A stretch of DNA of 64,000 bases from Mytilisepta virgata (taxonomy: Eukaryota > Mollusca > Bivalvia > Mytilida > Mytilidae): assembly GCA_028015205.1 (NCBI GenBank), contig CM051518.1, forward strand, positions 30,408,001 through 30,472,000, given 5' to 3'. Positions 12,201-27,200 of the stretch are shown piece after piece. The number at the start of each line of letters is the position of its first letter. The first letter of the stretch is position 1. The notes below the pieces were generated by a model. The model worked only from the letters and a program-made list of their open reading frames with translations, did no database searches and had not been told where the DNA came from. The translations under genes were made by a program, and so were the position numbers.

Positions 12201-15200
12201 CATGAAAAATTAGAATTTGTTCTGGAAAAATCGTGGAATTTTTTAAAGAAAAAGGTGTGTAAAAATAGAAAACTGGATATTGGTAATTTAAACATGAGGT
12301 TTAGTATTGAAATACAATGTACATGTACAAATGTATGTTAATATAGAAGACATGAATTATTAAATTAAACTTTCTGTTTAAAGGCAAGTCTCATTAATTT
12401 TATTAAAATGAAAATGATGTTGTTTAATTTGGCCATGGAGATATAAAAATAAGATAACCATCATGTCTTTTTGTTGTAGTAAGTATTTTTATCCAAGATA
12501 ACACTATGAAACATTTGACTATTTCACAGGTATAGTAAATACTATTGCCCAGAGTATAACCAAATGGAGGAGGAGTACAGAGGGTAAAACAGGAAATGTT
12601 AGTAACCTTAGTCAGGCCAGTAATATTAGTGATTATAGTCAAGTTAGTGCCAAAGGTAACCAGAGTACACTGATTAATGATACACCTATAGATCTGTCAG
12701 CAGCTACACCAGTGGTGATGAGAAAACGTAAAGCATCTGGTGATGTTCTTGCTTTCTCAACTACCAAGAAGTAAGTTCCTTTGTTTACTGTCCATTGAAT
12801 ATCAAGTTTTAGCTGACCTGGTGCAAAAGTGCATGTGAGCTATTGCCATCATTTGGCGTCAGTCGTTGTTGTAAACTTTGCTTTAAAGATCATCTTTGAA
12901 ACCACTGGGCCAGTTGGAACAAAACTTGGCAGCAATGGTCCTTAGGTGGTCCTCTTTCAAAATTATATCTGATGACCCCGCTCACCATCCACGATGGCCA
13001 CCAGAGCCAAATATAGTATAGGACCCTAAGAGAAATTTACTCTTGTATGAAACAACGTTGCTAATTGGGTCAAAGTTGGCAGCAATGGTCCTGAGGTGGT
13101 CCGCTTTCAGAATTGTATCCGATGACCCTACCAAACATAGTTTAACATAGGACCCTACGAGAAATTTACTTTAAGATCTTCTTGTATGAAACCCATTGGC
13201 TAACAGAAAAATAAGCTGGAAGCAATGGTCCTTAGGTGGTTTAAGAGACGAAGTACATAGGTTAACATAGGATCCTAAGGTAAATTTACTTCAAGATATT
13301 CTTGTCTGATACCACTTGGCCAATTGGAACAAAACTTGGCAGCAATGGTCATATATTATTCGTAATGAGAAACTAAAGCCTAAAATTTATTTTTCCCTAC
13401 ATAAGATATTATAAATAGAGACTCAAAAAGATTATAGACATAGAAAATTATTACTGCATAAAAAAGTTTAGACTTGCTATTAGGAATGATAAAATAAATT
13501 TTCATTCTTTTTCCAGAAAAGCTATATTGCAGAATTTACCACAGGGTTCTGCTTTGGCAAACACACCATTTACACCTGCAACAGGTTTGAAAAATTTAGG
13601 TAAGTTAATTTGATAGCATTAAAATAATTTAGTCACTTTGGGACAAGGCAAAAGAGTGGATTATTTTCACCACCACGAATCTTCAGTACCATGCAGTAAA
13701 GCCAAAAAATAATAATATGTTTGTTTCCATGTTCCTGGCAGAAAAAATTGGATAGGTAGCTAGGTAGGGAAAACATTCATTTTTTTGTCTATTTTTTTGT
13801 AATATAGCTATTACTTTACGATGGCGTAACTTTTTTAAAACTTTAATAACTTTGCACATTTAATACCTACAATTAAGATTTATGGTCCACAGATAGCTTA
13901 TCATATAAGGTTTTCTGCATTATATTTGTGACCCTGACCTCATATTCATGGTTCACTGACTTCATAAACAAATGTAAAATCTGCATCCAAGTTTCGTGGT
14001 TACCGTCTTCTGGTGTGTATTACGCACACTTTTTTACCCTCAAATATGTTTTTGATAAGGGGGTGCATACTGTACATGCCAATACAAGTTCTTAGACAGT
14101 ATCTTTTGAGGTTCAATATTTTCTGATCAAAATGTGACAAGAAAAAGATGACTGAATCGGAAACCCCACTTTGCACACTGTCTCAGAGTAGAAGTTTCTT
14201 TTAGTCATTACTTACTTTGTAATTGTGGTCTCACAGAAAAAAGAGATGATATATTTGAAAAAATTGATTGAAATGCGCTTTTGCACGAAATTGATCACCA
14301 TTTTTTTTAATTTCCAATCTATCAGGTGATCATGTGCCATGTGATTGTAATCCCTGTAAAGTCATGATTTTACGTTAAGCTGATTTAACATCTCTTTGAC
14401 TCTCAGACTGTTTAGATATTATGTAAACGAAAAAGTTTTTGAAGATATAATATTTTTTGCATTATTTAATTACAATTCATGTTTTTTTAAATTTTTACGT
14501 CTTTATTTATTGATATTGGAGTTAGTTTCGGGTTTGCAGTATTCCGACTACGTTTTAAATTTACGCACTGTTCCTATGCTTCCTGCTCTTCAAAACATGT
14601 TTGTTGTACGTGAATATTTATCAAAATTTAAGAATTTATTGCCGAATTCTTTATTGTGGAACACATTTTTCTAGTCAAACCATGACCAACTTCGATCTGC
14701 AGCCGAAAAAATCACTTTTCAACGGGAACCTTGTTGATTTTAAAGTTTGAACAAGAAGATTTTTTTCCTCCATTTTCAAGGGCCAAAAAGGGGGTGCGTG
14801 TAATACATAACTGTGTTTAATACACACAAAAAGACAGTAAATCCATTTCTCAGCAACTGTAATACCTAGGCAAACCATATTTGGTCCATAGATAGTTCTT
14901 AGTGGGTACATGCCAGTCTGACACCTGGCTTAGGACCTTGACCTCAATTTCATGCTTAAGTGACTTTGTCACATTTTCGTGGTTAAGTCCATTTCTCAGC
15001 AACTATAATACCTTGACCCTCCATATTTGGCCAATAGATAGTTCTTGGTGGGTACATGTCAGTCGGTCACCTGCCTTTTTACAAATGTACCTTGACCTCA
15101 ATTTCATGCTCGAGTGACCTGTGTCACATTTTCGTGATTAATTCCATTTCTCAGAAACTTTAATACCTAGACCCACTGTATTTGGTCTATTGATAGTTCT

Positions 15201-18200
15201 TAGTTGGTTCATGATAGTCTGACACTTGTCTCTGGACCTTGACCTTAATTTTATGGTTGAATGACTTACATCCAAGTTTTTGATTAAGTCCATTTTCAGC
15301 AATGTAATACCCTAGACCCACCATATTTGGTCTATTGTTAGTTCTTGGTGGGTACATGCCAGTCTGACACTTGTCTCAGGACCTTGAACTCAATTTTTGT
15401 CTCGCCTGCGACGAAAGTCGCTGGAAGCGAGACATAGGTATAGCAATCCGGCGGCGACGGCGAAGGCGACGGCGACGGCGACGGCGTTAACTTTTTGTAA
15501 AACCTTAATAACTTTTAAAGTATAATACTTACAATGTTCATCTTTGGTCCACAGGTGCATGAAGTGATGACCTTTTCAGCAGCACATTTTTAGATGACCT
15601 TGACCTTTTTTTCATGGTTCAATACCCACATAAACATTGCGACATAGTTTTACATTCAAATCCTTTTCTCAGAAACTATAATACCTAGAGTTATTATATT
15701 TGGTCTACAGTGAGATCTATATGGGTACATGCCAGTCTGACACCTGTCATTTGTCCTTGACCTCAATTGCACGGTTCAGTGAACTTCGAAAATCTGCGAC
15801 ATAGTTTTACATTCAAGTCCCTTTCTTATGTACCATAATGGTAGGCAAATGATAGCATGGTCTTTGATAGTGCATGTTATTCTGGGTCAAGCGCGGACAG
15901 GCGAGACATCTTTTAGGGTCCACACTTGTATGGTTGAGTGACTTACTTCCAAGTTTCTTGATTAAGTCCATTTTCAGCAACTGTAATACTTAGACCCACC
16001 ATATTTGGTCAGTAGATAGTTAGGGCCCCGCCATGAAATGGCGGCCACCCTATAGTAATCAGTCTGTCCGTCTGTCTGTCCGTCAGCATTTCCTTTGTTG
16101 TACAATAACTTACGATTGCCTTCACGGATTTTTATGATTTTTATGGACAATATTGGACTTGACCAAAGGAAGGTCCCTTTCAGTGAAAGTTTGAGGAAAA
16201 TTGGACACAATCTTTGGGAAAAAATGCATATTTTGAGAATTAACACTATGTTGTATGATAATTTCAGATTGCCTTCACAGATTTTCATAAATTTTATACA
16301 CAGTGTTGGACATGATCAGAGGAAAGGCCCTTTTGATTATTTAGGAAAATCAGAAGACACTGTTTTGGAAAAAACTTAGTTTTTATATGAAAAAAATGCA
16401 TATTTTGAGAATTAACACTATGTTGTATGATAACTTCAGATTGGCTTCACAGATTTTCATAAATTTTATACACAGTTTTGAACATGATCAGAGGAAGGTC
16501 CCTTTTGATTTTTAGGAGGAAAACACTTTTTGGGACAATCGGACACAATCTTTGGGAAAAAATGCATATTTTGAGAATTAACAGTATGTTGTATGATAAC
16601 TTCAGATTGCCTTCACAGATTTTCATAAATTTTATACACAGTGTTTGACATGATCAGAGGAAGGTCCCTTTTGATTTTTAGGAAAATCAGAAGACACTGT
16701 TTTGGGAAAAACTTAGTTATTATATGAAAAAATGCATATTTTGAGAATTAACACTACATTGTATGATAACTTAACATTGCCTTCACAGATTTTCATAAAT
16801 TTTATACACAGTGTTGGACATGATCATAGGAAGGTCCCTTTTGATTTTTAGGAAAATCCGAAAACACTGTTTGGGGAATATATAGATTTTGAAGCATTTT
16901 GATTCCCATGAGTTCAATCACACAAGCCAGCGGGCCCTTTCTGACATTGTCTCAGTATTCTAGTTCTTACTGGGTACATGTCGGTGTGACACCTGGCTTT
17001 TGACATTGACTTCAATTTCATAGGTGAGTGACCTGTGTCACATTTTTGTGATTGTCCAATTCTTAGCAACTGTAATACCTAAGCCATATCTGGTCAATAG
17101 ATAGTTGTTAGTGGGTACATGCCAGTCTGACACCTGTCTCTAGACCTTGACCTCATTTTCATGCTTGAGTGACTTGTGTTACATTTTTTAGATTAAGCCC
17201 ATTTCTCAGTAACTGTATAACCTAGGTCCATCATATATGGTCTGTAGATAGTTCTTCGTGGATACATGCCAGTCTAACACCTGTCAGCTAAACTTGACCT
17301 GAATTTCAGCTTGAGTGACAATATACATTTTCATGATTTAGTCTATTTCTCAGCAACTGTACTACATTTGTAACTAGACCAACAATATTGGTTGATAGAA
17401 GTTCTTAGTGGGTATACCACATGCTTGACTGACTTTTTTCATGTTTTGGGATAATAATATTCATTTCTCAGCAATGGCAATACATAGACCAACCATATTT
17501 GGTCTATAGATAGTGCTTGGTGGGTACATAGCTGTCTGAGACCTTGACTTGAATTTCAGACTTGAGTCACGTTTTCATGATGAAGTCCATTTTACTGTAG
17601 CTGTATAAAACCTATATCCAAATTGACCTCAATTGTATGCTTGAGTGACTCTTGTCCCATTTTTAAAAATAAGTCCATTTCTCAACAAATGTTATAAATG
17701 TATTATATGGACCCACCATTTTTGATCTGTAGATGGTTTTTAGTGGGTACATACCAGTCTGAGACCTGTAAGCTCGCCTTGGACACAGTTTTAAGCTTGA
17801 ATGACATGTATGTAATTTTTCAGACAAATTATTTTTTGACCATTACTATTTCTTTTAACCCATTTTCCTTTGACTTACAATGTCGGGTAACAGATAATCA
17901 TTATTCTATGTCCATGTGCATATTCAGGTGAGACATTTACTGTGTCCACTCTTTTTTAATTTAGTTTCACATGTAAGTGTCAGTTTATCTATACAACGTC
18001 TGATATGTCATTTTAAGATGTCACAAAGGTTGTTATACATTGTACTTATATCTATGAATATCTACAGGATTTTTAAACTTTAATTTTTCACATTTAAGAC
18101 TGCTAGTACATGTAATGACACAAAGCTGCTGCAATGATTGTGATTGAAAATGAAATAGAAGTCAGAAACTGTGACTTCGTAGAATTCCAGATTTCATACT

Positions 18201-21200
18201 GGAAACAACCCATTTTAGTTTTGTTTTAGAAAATTCTTGATAAAATGTTTTAGGGTTGTCAGTGAAAAAATAGGTTCATTTGGGAAGCAGGCAACAAGAA
18301 TATATTTTTTTGGCCTAACTAAGAATTTTAAGTTCCACAATTAGCTATGTTAAATTTTATTTTAGACATAAAAAAAGGAAGTCTTGATACCCCAAGTATT
18401 GCCTTTAGTAACAGGGGACAAGTAGCTTTCAGTGCCAGACCCTGTAGCAATGGGAAGGGGTCAAGAAAACGATTGAATTTATTTAGTCCAGGCAGCATGA
18501 GAAAGAATAAAAAGTAAGTCGTTTTTCCATGTAATTACTTGCAGTGTACATACCATTGGCAATAAGAAAATTGCATGCTTACATGTATATATATAATCCA
18601 TAGCTAACATCTCTAACTATGAGAACTAATTAATCAAGCCTAGAACTTCACAAAGGTTCAACTGTGGTTTTTCTTGTATTAATAGTTTAAGAGAAAATAT
18701 AATCAGAGAGGTAACTTACAGTCCTAGGTAAACATTTCTAAATGGTCAGCTGTTATATTTTATTGTAAAAGGACATTGTTAATATATTTTACGTTTTTTG
18801 TTCAGCCTGATTTGCCATATATTATATTTGAAAACAGTCAATTAATTTTAGATTCATACTAGTATTTAGCTCAAATGGACTATGTGAGCTATTGCCATCA
18901 CTTAGCGCCTGTCGTCTTCGTAAACTTTCATTTAAAGATCTTCTCTGGTCTAATTGGAACAAAACTTGGCAGCAATGGTCGTTAGGTGGGCCTCTTAAAA
19001 TTTATTAGATGACCCTGCCTGTCATCCAAGTTGACCGCCAGAGCCAAACATTAACATAGGACCCTATGGGAAATTACTTAAAGATCTTCTCGTCTGAAAA
19101 TACTTGGCCAATTTGGCAGCAATGGTTCTTAGGTGGTTCTCTTTCAGAAATTTATCAGATAACCCAATCCAACATCCAAGATGGGGGAGCGGGGGTATGA
19201 AATTTCTTTAAGATGTGTCAGATTTGAGTGTTTCAAAGTGTTGAAATGTCGTTTTTTTTGGCATAAAAATTGTTTCTGAAGAAAAACAATAAATTCGGTT
19301 GACAGGTACATTTTATATTTACAATCATAAACAGTGAACTGGTTCCATATGGATTCAACAAATACAGCTATCCTAGTAATACGTGTTTTTGAACCAGTCA
19401 TAACTAACTGAACTGGTTTCCTAAATAGGGTATGATACAAACGGACGTAGTGGACAGTTGAAGTTTGTCAAACGACCTTGACTGAAAGAAAGTTTTCCAT
19501 ATGAAGATTTCAAAAATGAAAATAATAGATAAAAAGGACAAATCGATCGGAAAGGATATTGACAATTCGGTAAAAAACAAATTTAGGTTCACTTGAAATA
19601 TTTAAAGTGTAAAAGTTTTGATTTATTTTAATGTTATATTTGTAATATTGACAAGAAAATTTTATGTACAAAATTCAAAACCATAATGTTTTGCCTATCT
19701 GTCAGCGTACAGAAGTAAAGGCAAGAAATCTTATTCAAAATGGGTCATAAAAAACTTTTTCATCAAATACCAATGAATAAAAATGTTAATAAAATATGTT
19801 CTCTTCGCTATCTTTTTAGTTTTTGAATGAAAATGCAAAGTTTCCGTAGCAAACAGGTGTTTCTGCAGCTGGATATGTTGAGAAATTCTTCAAAAATCAC
19901 TCTAAATATGCAATTTTGTCATTAAAAATTATAAAAATTATTTCAATAAACTTCCAGTCATCAATATCCATTCCAATCAATTTTTGAAAAATTTGGCACG
20001 TTTAATACGAAATACATACTTTCCTGGCATCCAATTTTGCCAAAAAATTCATTTTCCTAACTTTAAAATCCTCAAATATTGGTTTTTTTTTCATGCAGTT
20101 TTTTGTAAAAGATCCACCATTGTTTTATCTTTATCCAGTTTTCAAATATTAGAAAGAAAACATGATGTTCACTCCAAGAGCGGGAAATATAAAACCTATG
20201 TGACAATGACTCATTGTCAGCGAGTTGACTCAGGAATCCGGGTAAACAAGGACTCATAGGCAAAAGGGTTAACATAGGACCCTATGAGGAATTTACTGAG
20301 AGGTCTTCTTGTCTGAAACCACTCGGCCAATTGGAACAAAACTTGACAGGAATGGTCTTACAGTGGTCCTCTTTCAGGATTATATTAGATGAACCAATCC
20401 ACAATCCAAGATGGCTGACAGAGCCGAACATAGTTTAAGAGTACCCTATGGGAAATTTACCTTAAGATCCTCTTGTCTGAAACCACTGTGCCATTTGGAA
20501 CAAAACTTGGCAGTAATGGTCCTTAGTTGGTCCTCTTTCAAAATTATATCCGATGACCCTGCATGCACCAAAGATGGCCGCCAGACCAAAACCTAGTTTA
20601 ACAGCAGCCTCTGAGAAATTTTCCAAAAGAACCTCTTGTCTGAAATCACTGGTGCCAATTGGAAGAAATGTTGGCAGCAATGGTCGTTAGGTTGTCCTCT
20701 TTCAGAATTGTATCTGATGACCCTGTCGGCCATTGAAGATGGCTGCCAGAGTCAAACATAGTTTAAGTTAGGACCTGATGGGTAAAATCACTGAAAAATC
20801 TGCTTGTTTGAAACCAGTGAGCCAGTTGGAACTTGACAGCAATGTTTCAGAATGCCAGTCAAGATGGACATAGTCCAGGTTTTTATTATACTTCTGTCAT
20901 TAATGGGATGTCTTATGGTATACCAATATCCATCCATCCGTCAACACTTCATACAGTAACTCAAATTAGCTTCAATCAATTCTAAATGACATTTTAACAC
21001 AAAATTAGGATTAATGGAAGAATGCTCCCTTTCAATTTTGTAATTCTGGAGTTATGGGACTTATAAAAATTTCCTGTCAAGTTTTGTTCCAATTGGCCAA
21101 GTGGTTTCAGACAAGAAGACCTCTCAGTAAATTCCTCATAGGGTCCTATGTTAACCCTTTTGCCTATGAGTCCTGGATTATCGGGATTCCTGAGTCAACT

Positions 21201-24200
21201 CGCTGACAATGAGTTTTATAAGTATAAAATTTCCTGCTTACATAAAGATGATATTAGTTTGTTGTTACAGTGTTATAATTTAGATATGTTAAGCCATTGA
21301 AAAAGTAACATGACACTTAATTTGCTAAAATATCAATATTTTCCTACAGATGTATCATGCACATAAGGAGCAGCAGTTTATTTGTTGTTGTTTCACTGGG
21401 CAAGCAAGAGTGGAAAATCAGATTAAATAATGAATAAATGAGACTTGTTTGAATGGATTACCAGAATAAATATTAAATATTTTCCTTCTTCTTTATTGTA
21501 TATTCAGTTAAAAAAAATCAACACATATCCATATATCTGTATATCCACATGCAGTTTGCTTCTCTTGCTCACAAATGTTAACTTAGTCTATGCTAGGCCT
21601 TGTTAGATCACCTGACCCTATTGCTATCACTTGGCATCCGTTGTACGTCGTTGTAAAGTTTTCTTAAAAGATCTTCTCCTCTGAGTTCATTTGGCCAATT
21701 TGAACTTTATCCGATGACCCTACTCTCCATCCAAGATGTCTGCAGGAGCAGAAGATGGTAATAATAAATTCAAATTTAGCTAATTTGGGCTAACTTACCG
21801 TATTTGGTTTTGAAAATATGCAGTGATAGATTATAGGCACCCCTATTCAAGCTCTAAAATCGAGCAAAAAAAGTTTGTTCTACTATATTATACCCAGGGA
21901 AATTTTGGCAACGAAGTCCAAGTTGCGGTCATGATGAGATCCGTGTATTTCATCATTAACAAAATTGAGACATATTTTCATTTTCGTCGTGTTTTCGATT
22001 ATGTTTTTATGCAAATAATATAAAAGATAATTTAGAAAAAACCAAAGTTTTTAAGATAAAATGATGACTTATTGGCTACGGAAATTAACTACATGTACAT
22101 CTTGCTAATTTCCAAACCAAATTCGGAACAAATTCTTTCTTTGCACGATAATTTAAACTTTCTTGAATCAATTTAAACTAGTGTTTGTAATAAAATGTTA
22201 TGAATTACAAAATTAATGTGGCTGGGGAATATAGATTTACCCTTGTCTGTCCATTTCTCAGAAACCTATTGTAATATATTAATGATATTTCACCACTACA
22301 GTCCTCTTGTATAGTACAACACAGTTCAGCAACACTTGGGTCACTATGACCTATATTTCATGCTTCAGTGACTTTGGTTAAGTTTTTTGTTTAGGTTCAT
22401 TTCTCAGAAACCTATAGTAATATATCAATGATATTTCACCACAACAGTTCTCTTGTATAGTACAATGCAGTTCAGCAACACTTTGGTCGCTATGACCTAG
22501 ATTTCATGCTTCAGTGACTTTGGTTTAGTTTTGCATTTAGGTTCATTTCTCAGAAGCCTATAGTAATATATCAATGATATTTCACCACTGCAGTCCTCTT
22601 GAATAGTAAAATGCAGTTCAGCAACACTTGGACTGTTTTTAGGGCGGGCATCTGTGTCTTATAGACACATTTTCTAGTTTTTTTACAGATAACCATGTCA
22701 ATCATTTATAAATGACCTTGATCTGATTCCAGAGTAGTTGTGAATAAAAACAAAATATGAAACCAGACAACAATACAAATAAAAATGGCAGTCAAAAAAT
22801 CTGAATCAATATGTTTTCATTGTCTTAACACTCTTTTCACAATGTTATTATAGGTAGGAATCTCAGTTGATTGTATCGTTGTCTATTTATCCAGTATGGG
22901 CATATAATGTCGGAAATGGCAGAAATAGTATATAAGAAGTTCTTCACTTGAACTAACTTTGATAAGTCACAATAAAAAATGTCTAGTTGGCCTGTGGTAC
23001 TGCATAATACGCACACAAACCAAACCCTTTGTCAGACTTATTTCTGGAGGTAAAAAAGTGTGTATTATATATACAACAGATTACGTTAACACAGAACCCA
23101 ATGGGAAAATTCACTTTTAATTTTGTATTGTCTGAAATCACTAAGCCAATGCAACAAAACTTGGAAACAATGGTCCTTAGGTCGTCAACCATCAAAATTA
23201 TATCAAGTGACCTGGACTGCCATCCAAGATGGTCACCACAGGTGAACTTGTGGAAAATTCACTGAAAGATCTTTCGACTGGCAGCAATGGTCCCTAGGTG
23301 GTGCACTTTGAATGCAAACAACAGTTTCATATAAAGTTTTAGGGACTTCCATATTTTTATAAGCATTGCATTCTGAGTTTTGATTATACTTTTGTGTTTT
23401 ATTATCTTAAAAAAAACTTTAACTTTATTTTAGTAGTATTAAAAGATCACAAATGTGAAAAGTAAAACATTTAAGAGAACATAAACCAATGGGAGGCAAC
23501 TCAAAAAACAGCCTGATTTTAGCAGAGGGAAAATCCAACATTTTTGTGTTGGGTAATGTGGAAAAATTTTGGAACCCGGTAAATGTACTCTGAAAATATG
23601 TTTTAAAAATAGATTGATATGTCCTTTTGAATGCTTGCTATAAAACACTAGAATATTTGATTAATTTTGAATTCTAGAATATGTTTTTTGTACTGCATTT
23701 GCATGTATGGAAAGTATGAATGATTTCGCAACCAAGTATTGACAAAAGCTTTACACTTGAACAGATTGGAAAGATCTTCTTGTCTGACACGACATCAGTA
23801 ATTACAACCAAACTTGCTACCAATAGTCTTTAGGTGGTTTTCTTTCAGAATTATATCCATGACCCAAATTGCCAAGCAAGGACATAATATTTTATTCTGC
23901 TTTAAGTCTGAAAATGATATCCAGGTGAGCAATACAGGCTCCTTTGAGCCTCTAGTTTTACTTCAAATGGATCTTTTAAAAATATAAAGTTAAAGTCACG
24001 AAGTTCTAAATGAAAGCATAATTAAAACTAATTCCAAGATACCAATGGTTTTTGAGTACAGTCTTCCTTATGTACAATGCTGCTAATCATATAACTTAAT
24101 AGCTTGGATATTTGTAGCTTACTAACAACTTTCACTTGTATTTTAGGAATGTTTCTGGCTCAAATATATCTATTCAGAATGCTCAAAAGAAAGTGAAGCC

Positions 24201-27200
24201 AGCAGGGAAAGGTTTATTTAGGAGACTTAGTGGCGGAAAGGGTGATAAGGTAGCGTACATGAATACATTCTGGTAATAGTTGATTGGTTACTCAGTTTAA
24301 AACTCTTTAGATATAATTTTATTCTTTGTGTACTTGAGTAACTGCTTATAATAATATAGTGTTTATTTATGTCACAAGCTCTTTGGACTTTTTATTCTTT
24401 GTAGATACCTTAGTGTACTTCAAGAACTTATCATAATAATTAAGAAATAATTCATGGATGCCCGTAGTTTGTTGGAAATTTTACCATAGGTGCACCATAT
24501 TTCTGTCAAAATTTACCCTGAGCATAGCACAGCGGAATTATTTTGATTCTTATAGGGAAAAAAAACTGAAGAACTATGCCATTGAACAAAATATGACCTT
24601 TTTGCATTTGAAACATATTGTGACGTCATTTCGTCATTTCGTGAGTTCATGGTTTACTGTAAATTTTACCACAAGTTTGTTTCAATGACATTTTCAGCTG
24701 CTCATTTAAGAATATCATGAATATAGTGTTTACTCAGTTTACAAGCTCTTTGGAAATAATTTTAGTATTCTTAGATACTGTATGGAACATTATGATTTCT
24801 GTGTATTCATTGTACACATGTTTGATTCCAATTTTACTGGGTGCATTGGACCTATAAATATTAAGTATTGACTGTATACAAAGAAATGCATATTTCATAT
24901 TTGTATTATTGCTAGAAAATTACAAAACTGCTAAATTTTATATCCTCAAAATGATGAATTTGCACTAAACCATTAGATATGATATCCACAAAAATAACTA
25001 ATCCTTAATACATGTTACATAGTAAAGATAGAACTGTCACACTTTTTTAATTGAATGGATATCTGTTTTAAAGTTTAGCTATATTACTTTGTTGGGTCAA
25101 ATTATCATTAATGCCTAAAAAGACTATATCTCCCTTTTTGCTTCAATATCTTCCTTCATCTACTTTTTAGGCTATTGTTTATACTTTGGATTAGACAGGA
25201 TAGAAACATAAGTCATTGCAGAGCCATTGAAGTTTTAAAGCATATTTTGTTAATTTTTGTCCAGTGTATAAACAGACAATTATCTTTCCCAAAAATCATT
25301 TGCTTTTTATGAATACTTTGATTTTACTTACAGGCACAGTCTGAGTACTCCAAATCTGAACAGACACAACAGGTTGGAATTCGTTTAGCAAGTCCTTCAT
25401 GTACACCAGCATCTGAGGATTCTGATGAACAGAATGAACAAGGGTCACCTTTACCTGTAATTCTTAATCAATCTAATTCTTCAATCCTACTGACAGAGCA
25501 ATCGGTGATATCCATTGGGGATGATCGTAATTCTCTAAATGAAGGTTTTATTATTGATGATGATCTTGATACGTCTCAGAATGACATGTCACATGTACAG
25601 AAGGATGAACCTAGGCATTGTTTATCAGACACAGCAATATGTGATGGATATGATTCTCTGTATAATAGTTCTTTGTCTCGTTCAATGTCACTCGATGCAC
25701 ATAAAATAAGATTAAGAAGAGGCCAACCCAACTCTGTTAAAACTGGCCTGTTACATGGAGAAAAAGAAAATGTTAAAAAACTCCGTCGTAGTTTTGGACT
25801 AGACAAATCAGAAATTGGTGAGCCAGTGCCATTAGCAATTCCAGACTTACCGCAGTTTCAAAATGCTCAAGACATTTCATGTCATACAGATGGAACACAT
25901 TGTCAACAGAAATCAGTTGAAATGGAATCTGAAATTGTAACAAATGATATTGAAAATTCAAAGTCACAAGATGAATTAAAAAACAAAAATCATGGTTGCA
26001 ACATGTTAACAGATTTGTGTGTACCATTTGAAAAAAAAGAAATAAATTTGAAGATGAAAAGAGGCACTTGCTCTGTGGAAGACAAAACACAAACTCAAAA
26101 AGAAATACAGAAACCAACAATACAAATAAGTACTAGTACAGATAGTTTGTTAAGTGGACATGAAGACGGCTATTCCACAGAAGAAAAAAAGACTATTGTA
26201 CGGACATTATCTACAGATAGTGGAAAGGGGTCCATGCTAGATATGTCCCCAGGTAATGACCAAGTTACAGCAGAAAACAGTGGTAATGATGATTCTAATG
26301 AAACAAATGTGCAAGATAATACAAAACGAAGATGTAACTCTGAACAAGATTTAAAGCAGCCACTCAGACCAAGTGTAAGTAGATCACAAAGTTTATGTGA
26401 ACCTGCTAGGAAGAATCTTCCAAATATAACACCAAACCTACAGATTTCATCAGAGACCCACAAGTTACTGGCCAGAGCTGGTTATCTGGCATCAAAACCA
26501 ATATCTAAAACAATGGAAGATATAGTAGTGATGGGGCCGCCTCCTCCTAAAATAAAACAAGCTGATACTGTTATACCAAAACATGAAAGTATTATGGAAC
26601 TTCAGACACAGCAAAGAGGCAGAGTTGTATCTACTGCAAAACAGTTTGATCGTGATGTATCAGAAAGACATTCATCTCCATACAGATTCCCAAATTCAAC
26701 ATCACGGAAACGTGGTGTATCACCTATAAGGATTCCAACTATTTTTGCTAAAAGTGACGAGGAAGCAGTTAAAATGAAAAATCTAGTTACAGTAAATCAG
26801 AAAATTGGGAAAGGACAGGCTAAATTACCTATTTCAACACAGTTGCTTAAACCTACTGAAGATGTTACAACTGGTAATGACTCCATCTCTTTACCTAATG
26901 GAGCAAAGGTAAAAAGAAAACCTAGTATTTACTATACAGCTGATCACAGTAGATTGAATGAATCTTCAGTGGTGTCAGAAAATTTAATAGAGGAAGAGAG
27001 TATGGAAGTAGATTTGTCCGAGTCTAAAATTCAGTCAAATAAAGAGAATCACAAAATGGATGAAGATCATTCAAATGTATCACATACTGAAAATAATAAT
27101 GATCCACTGACACTAGCAAGTGCAAAGGCCATCACACAATTTAAAGATGTAACAGAAATTGAAAACTTTACTCCGCCTAATCCACCTAAAATTCCTAACA

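Larger units (their letters stand above)
13795..17962 (+). mobile_element. Family B Helitron-like element with 146-bp tandem units
   Basis: Repeated units contain tggtctatagatagttc, gggtacatgccagtctgac and a ttgacctcaatttcatg segment. Spacing of the gggtacatg anchor is about 146-155 bases. The unit is interrupted by three insertions listed separately. The 3' end (CAGGTGAGAC, then TGTGTCCACTCTT near 17930-17955) is matched in reverse at 44632-44720. It has no coding capacity. Confidence 0.65.
13600..18365 (+). other. ARHGAP11A intron 6, almost entirely nested repeats
   Basis: This 4.8-kb intron consists mostly of one family B satellite-bearing element (13795-17962) into which a TIR element (14003-14837), a family E element (15398-15929) and a family F element (16022-16965) have inserted. 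The remainder, 17963-18365, is unremarkable AT-rich sequence. Confidence 0.7.

Noticed and set aside
14396..14674. 92-codon ORF inside the TIR element as a possible transposase
   Set aside because: No DDE motif or helix-turn-helix pattern; composition is that of translated AT-rich DNA.
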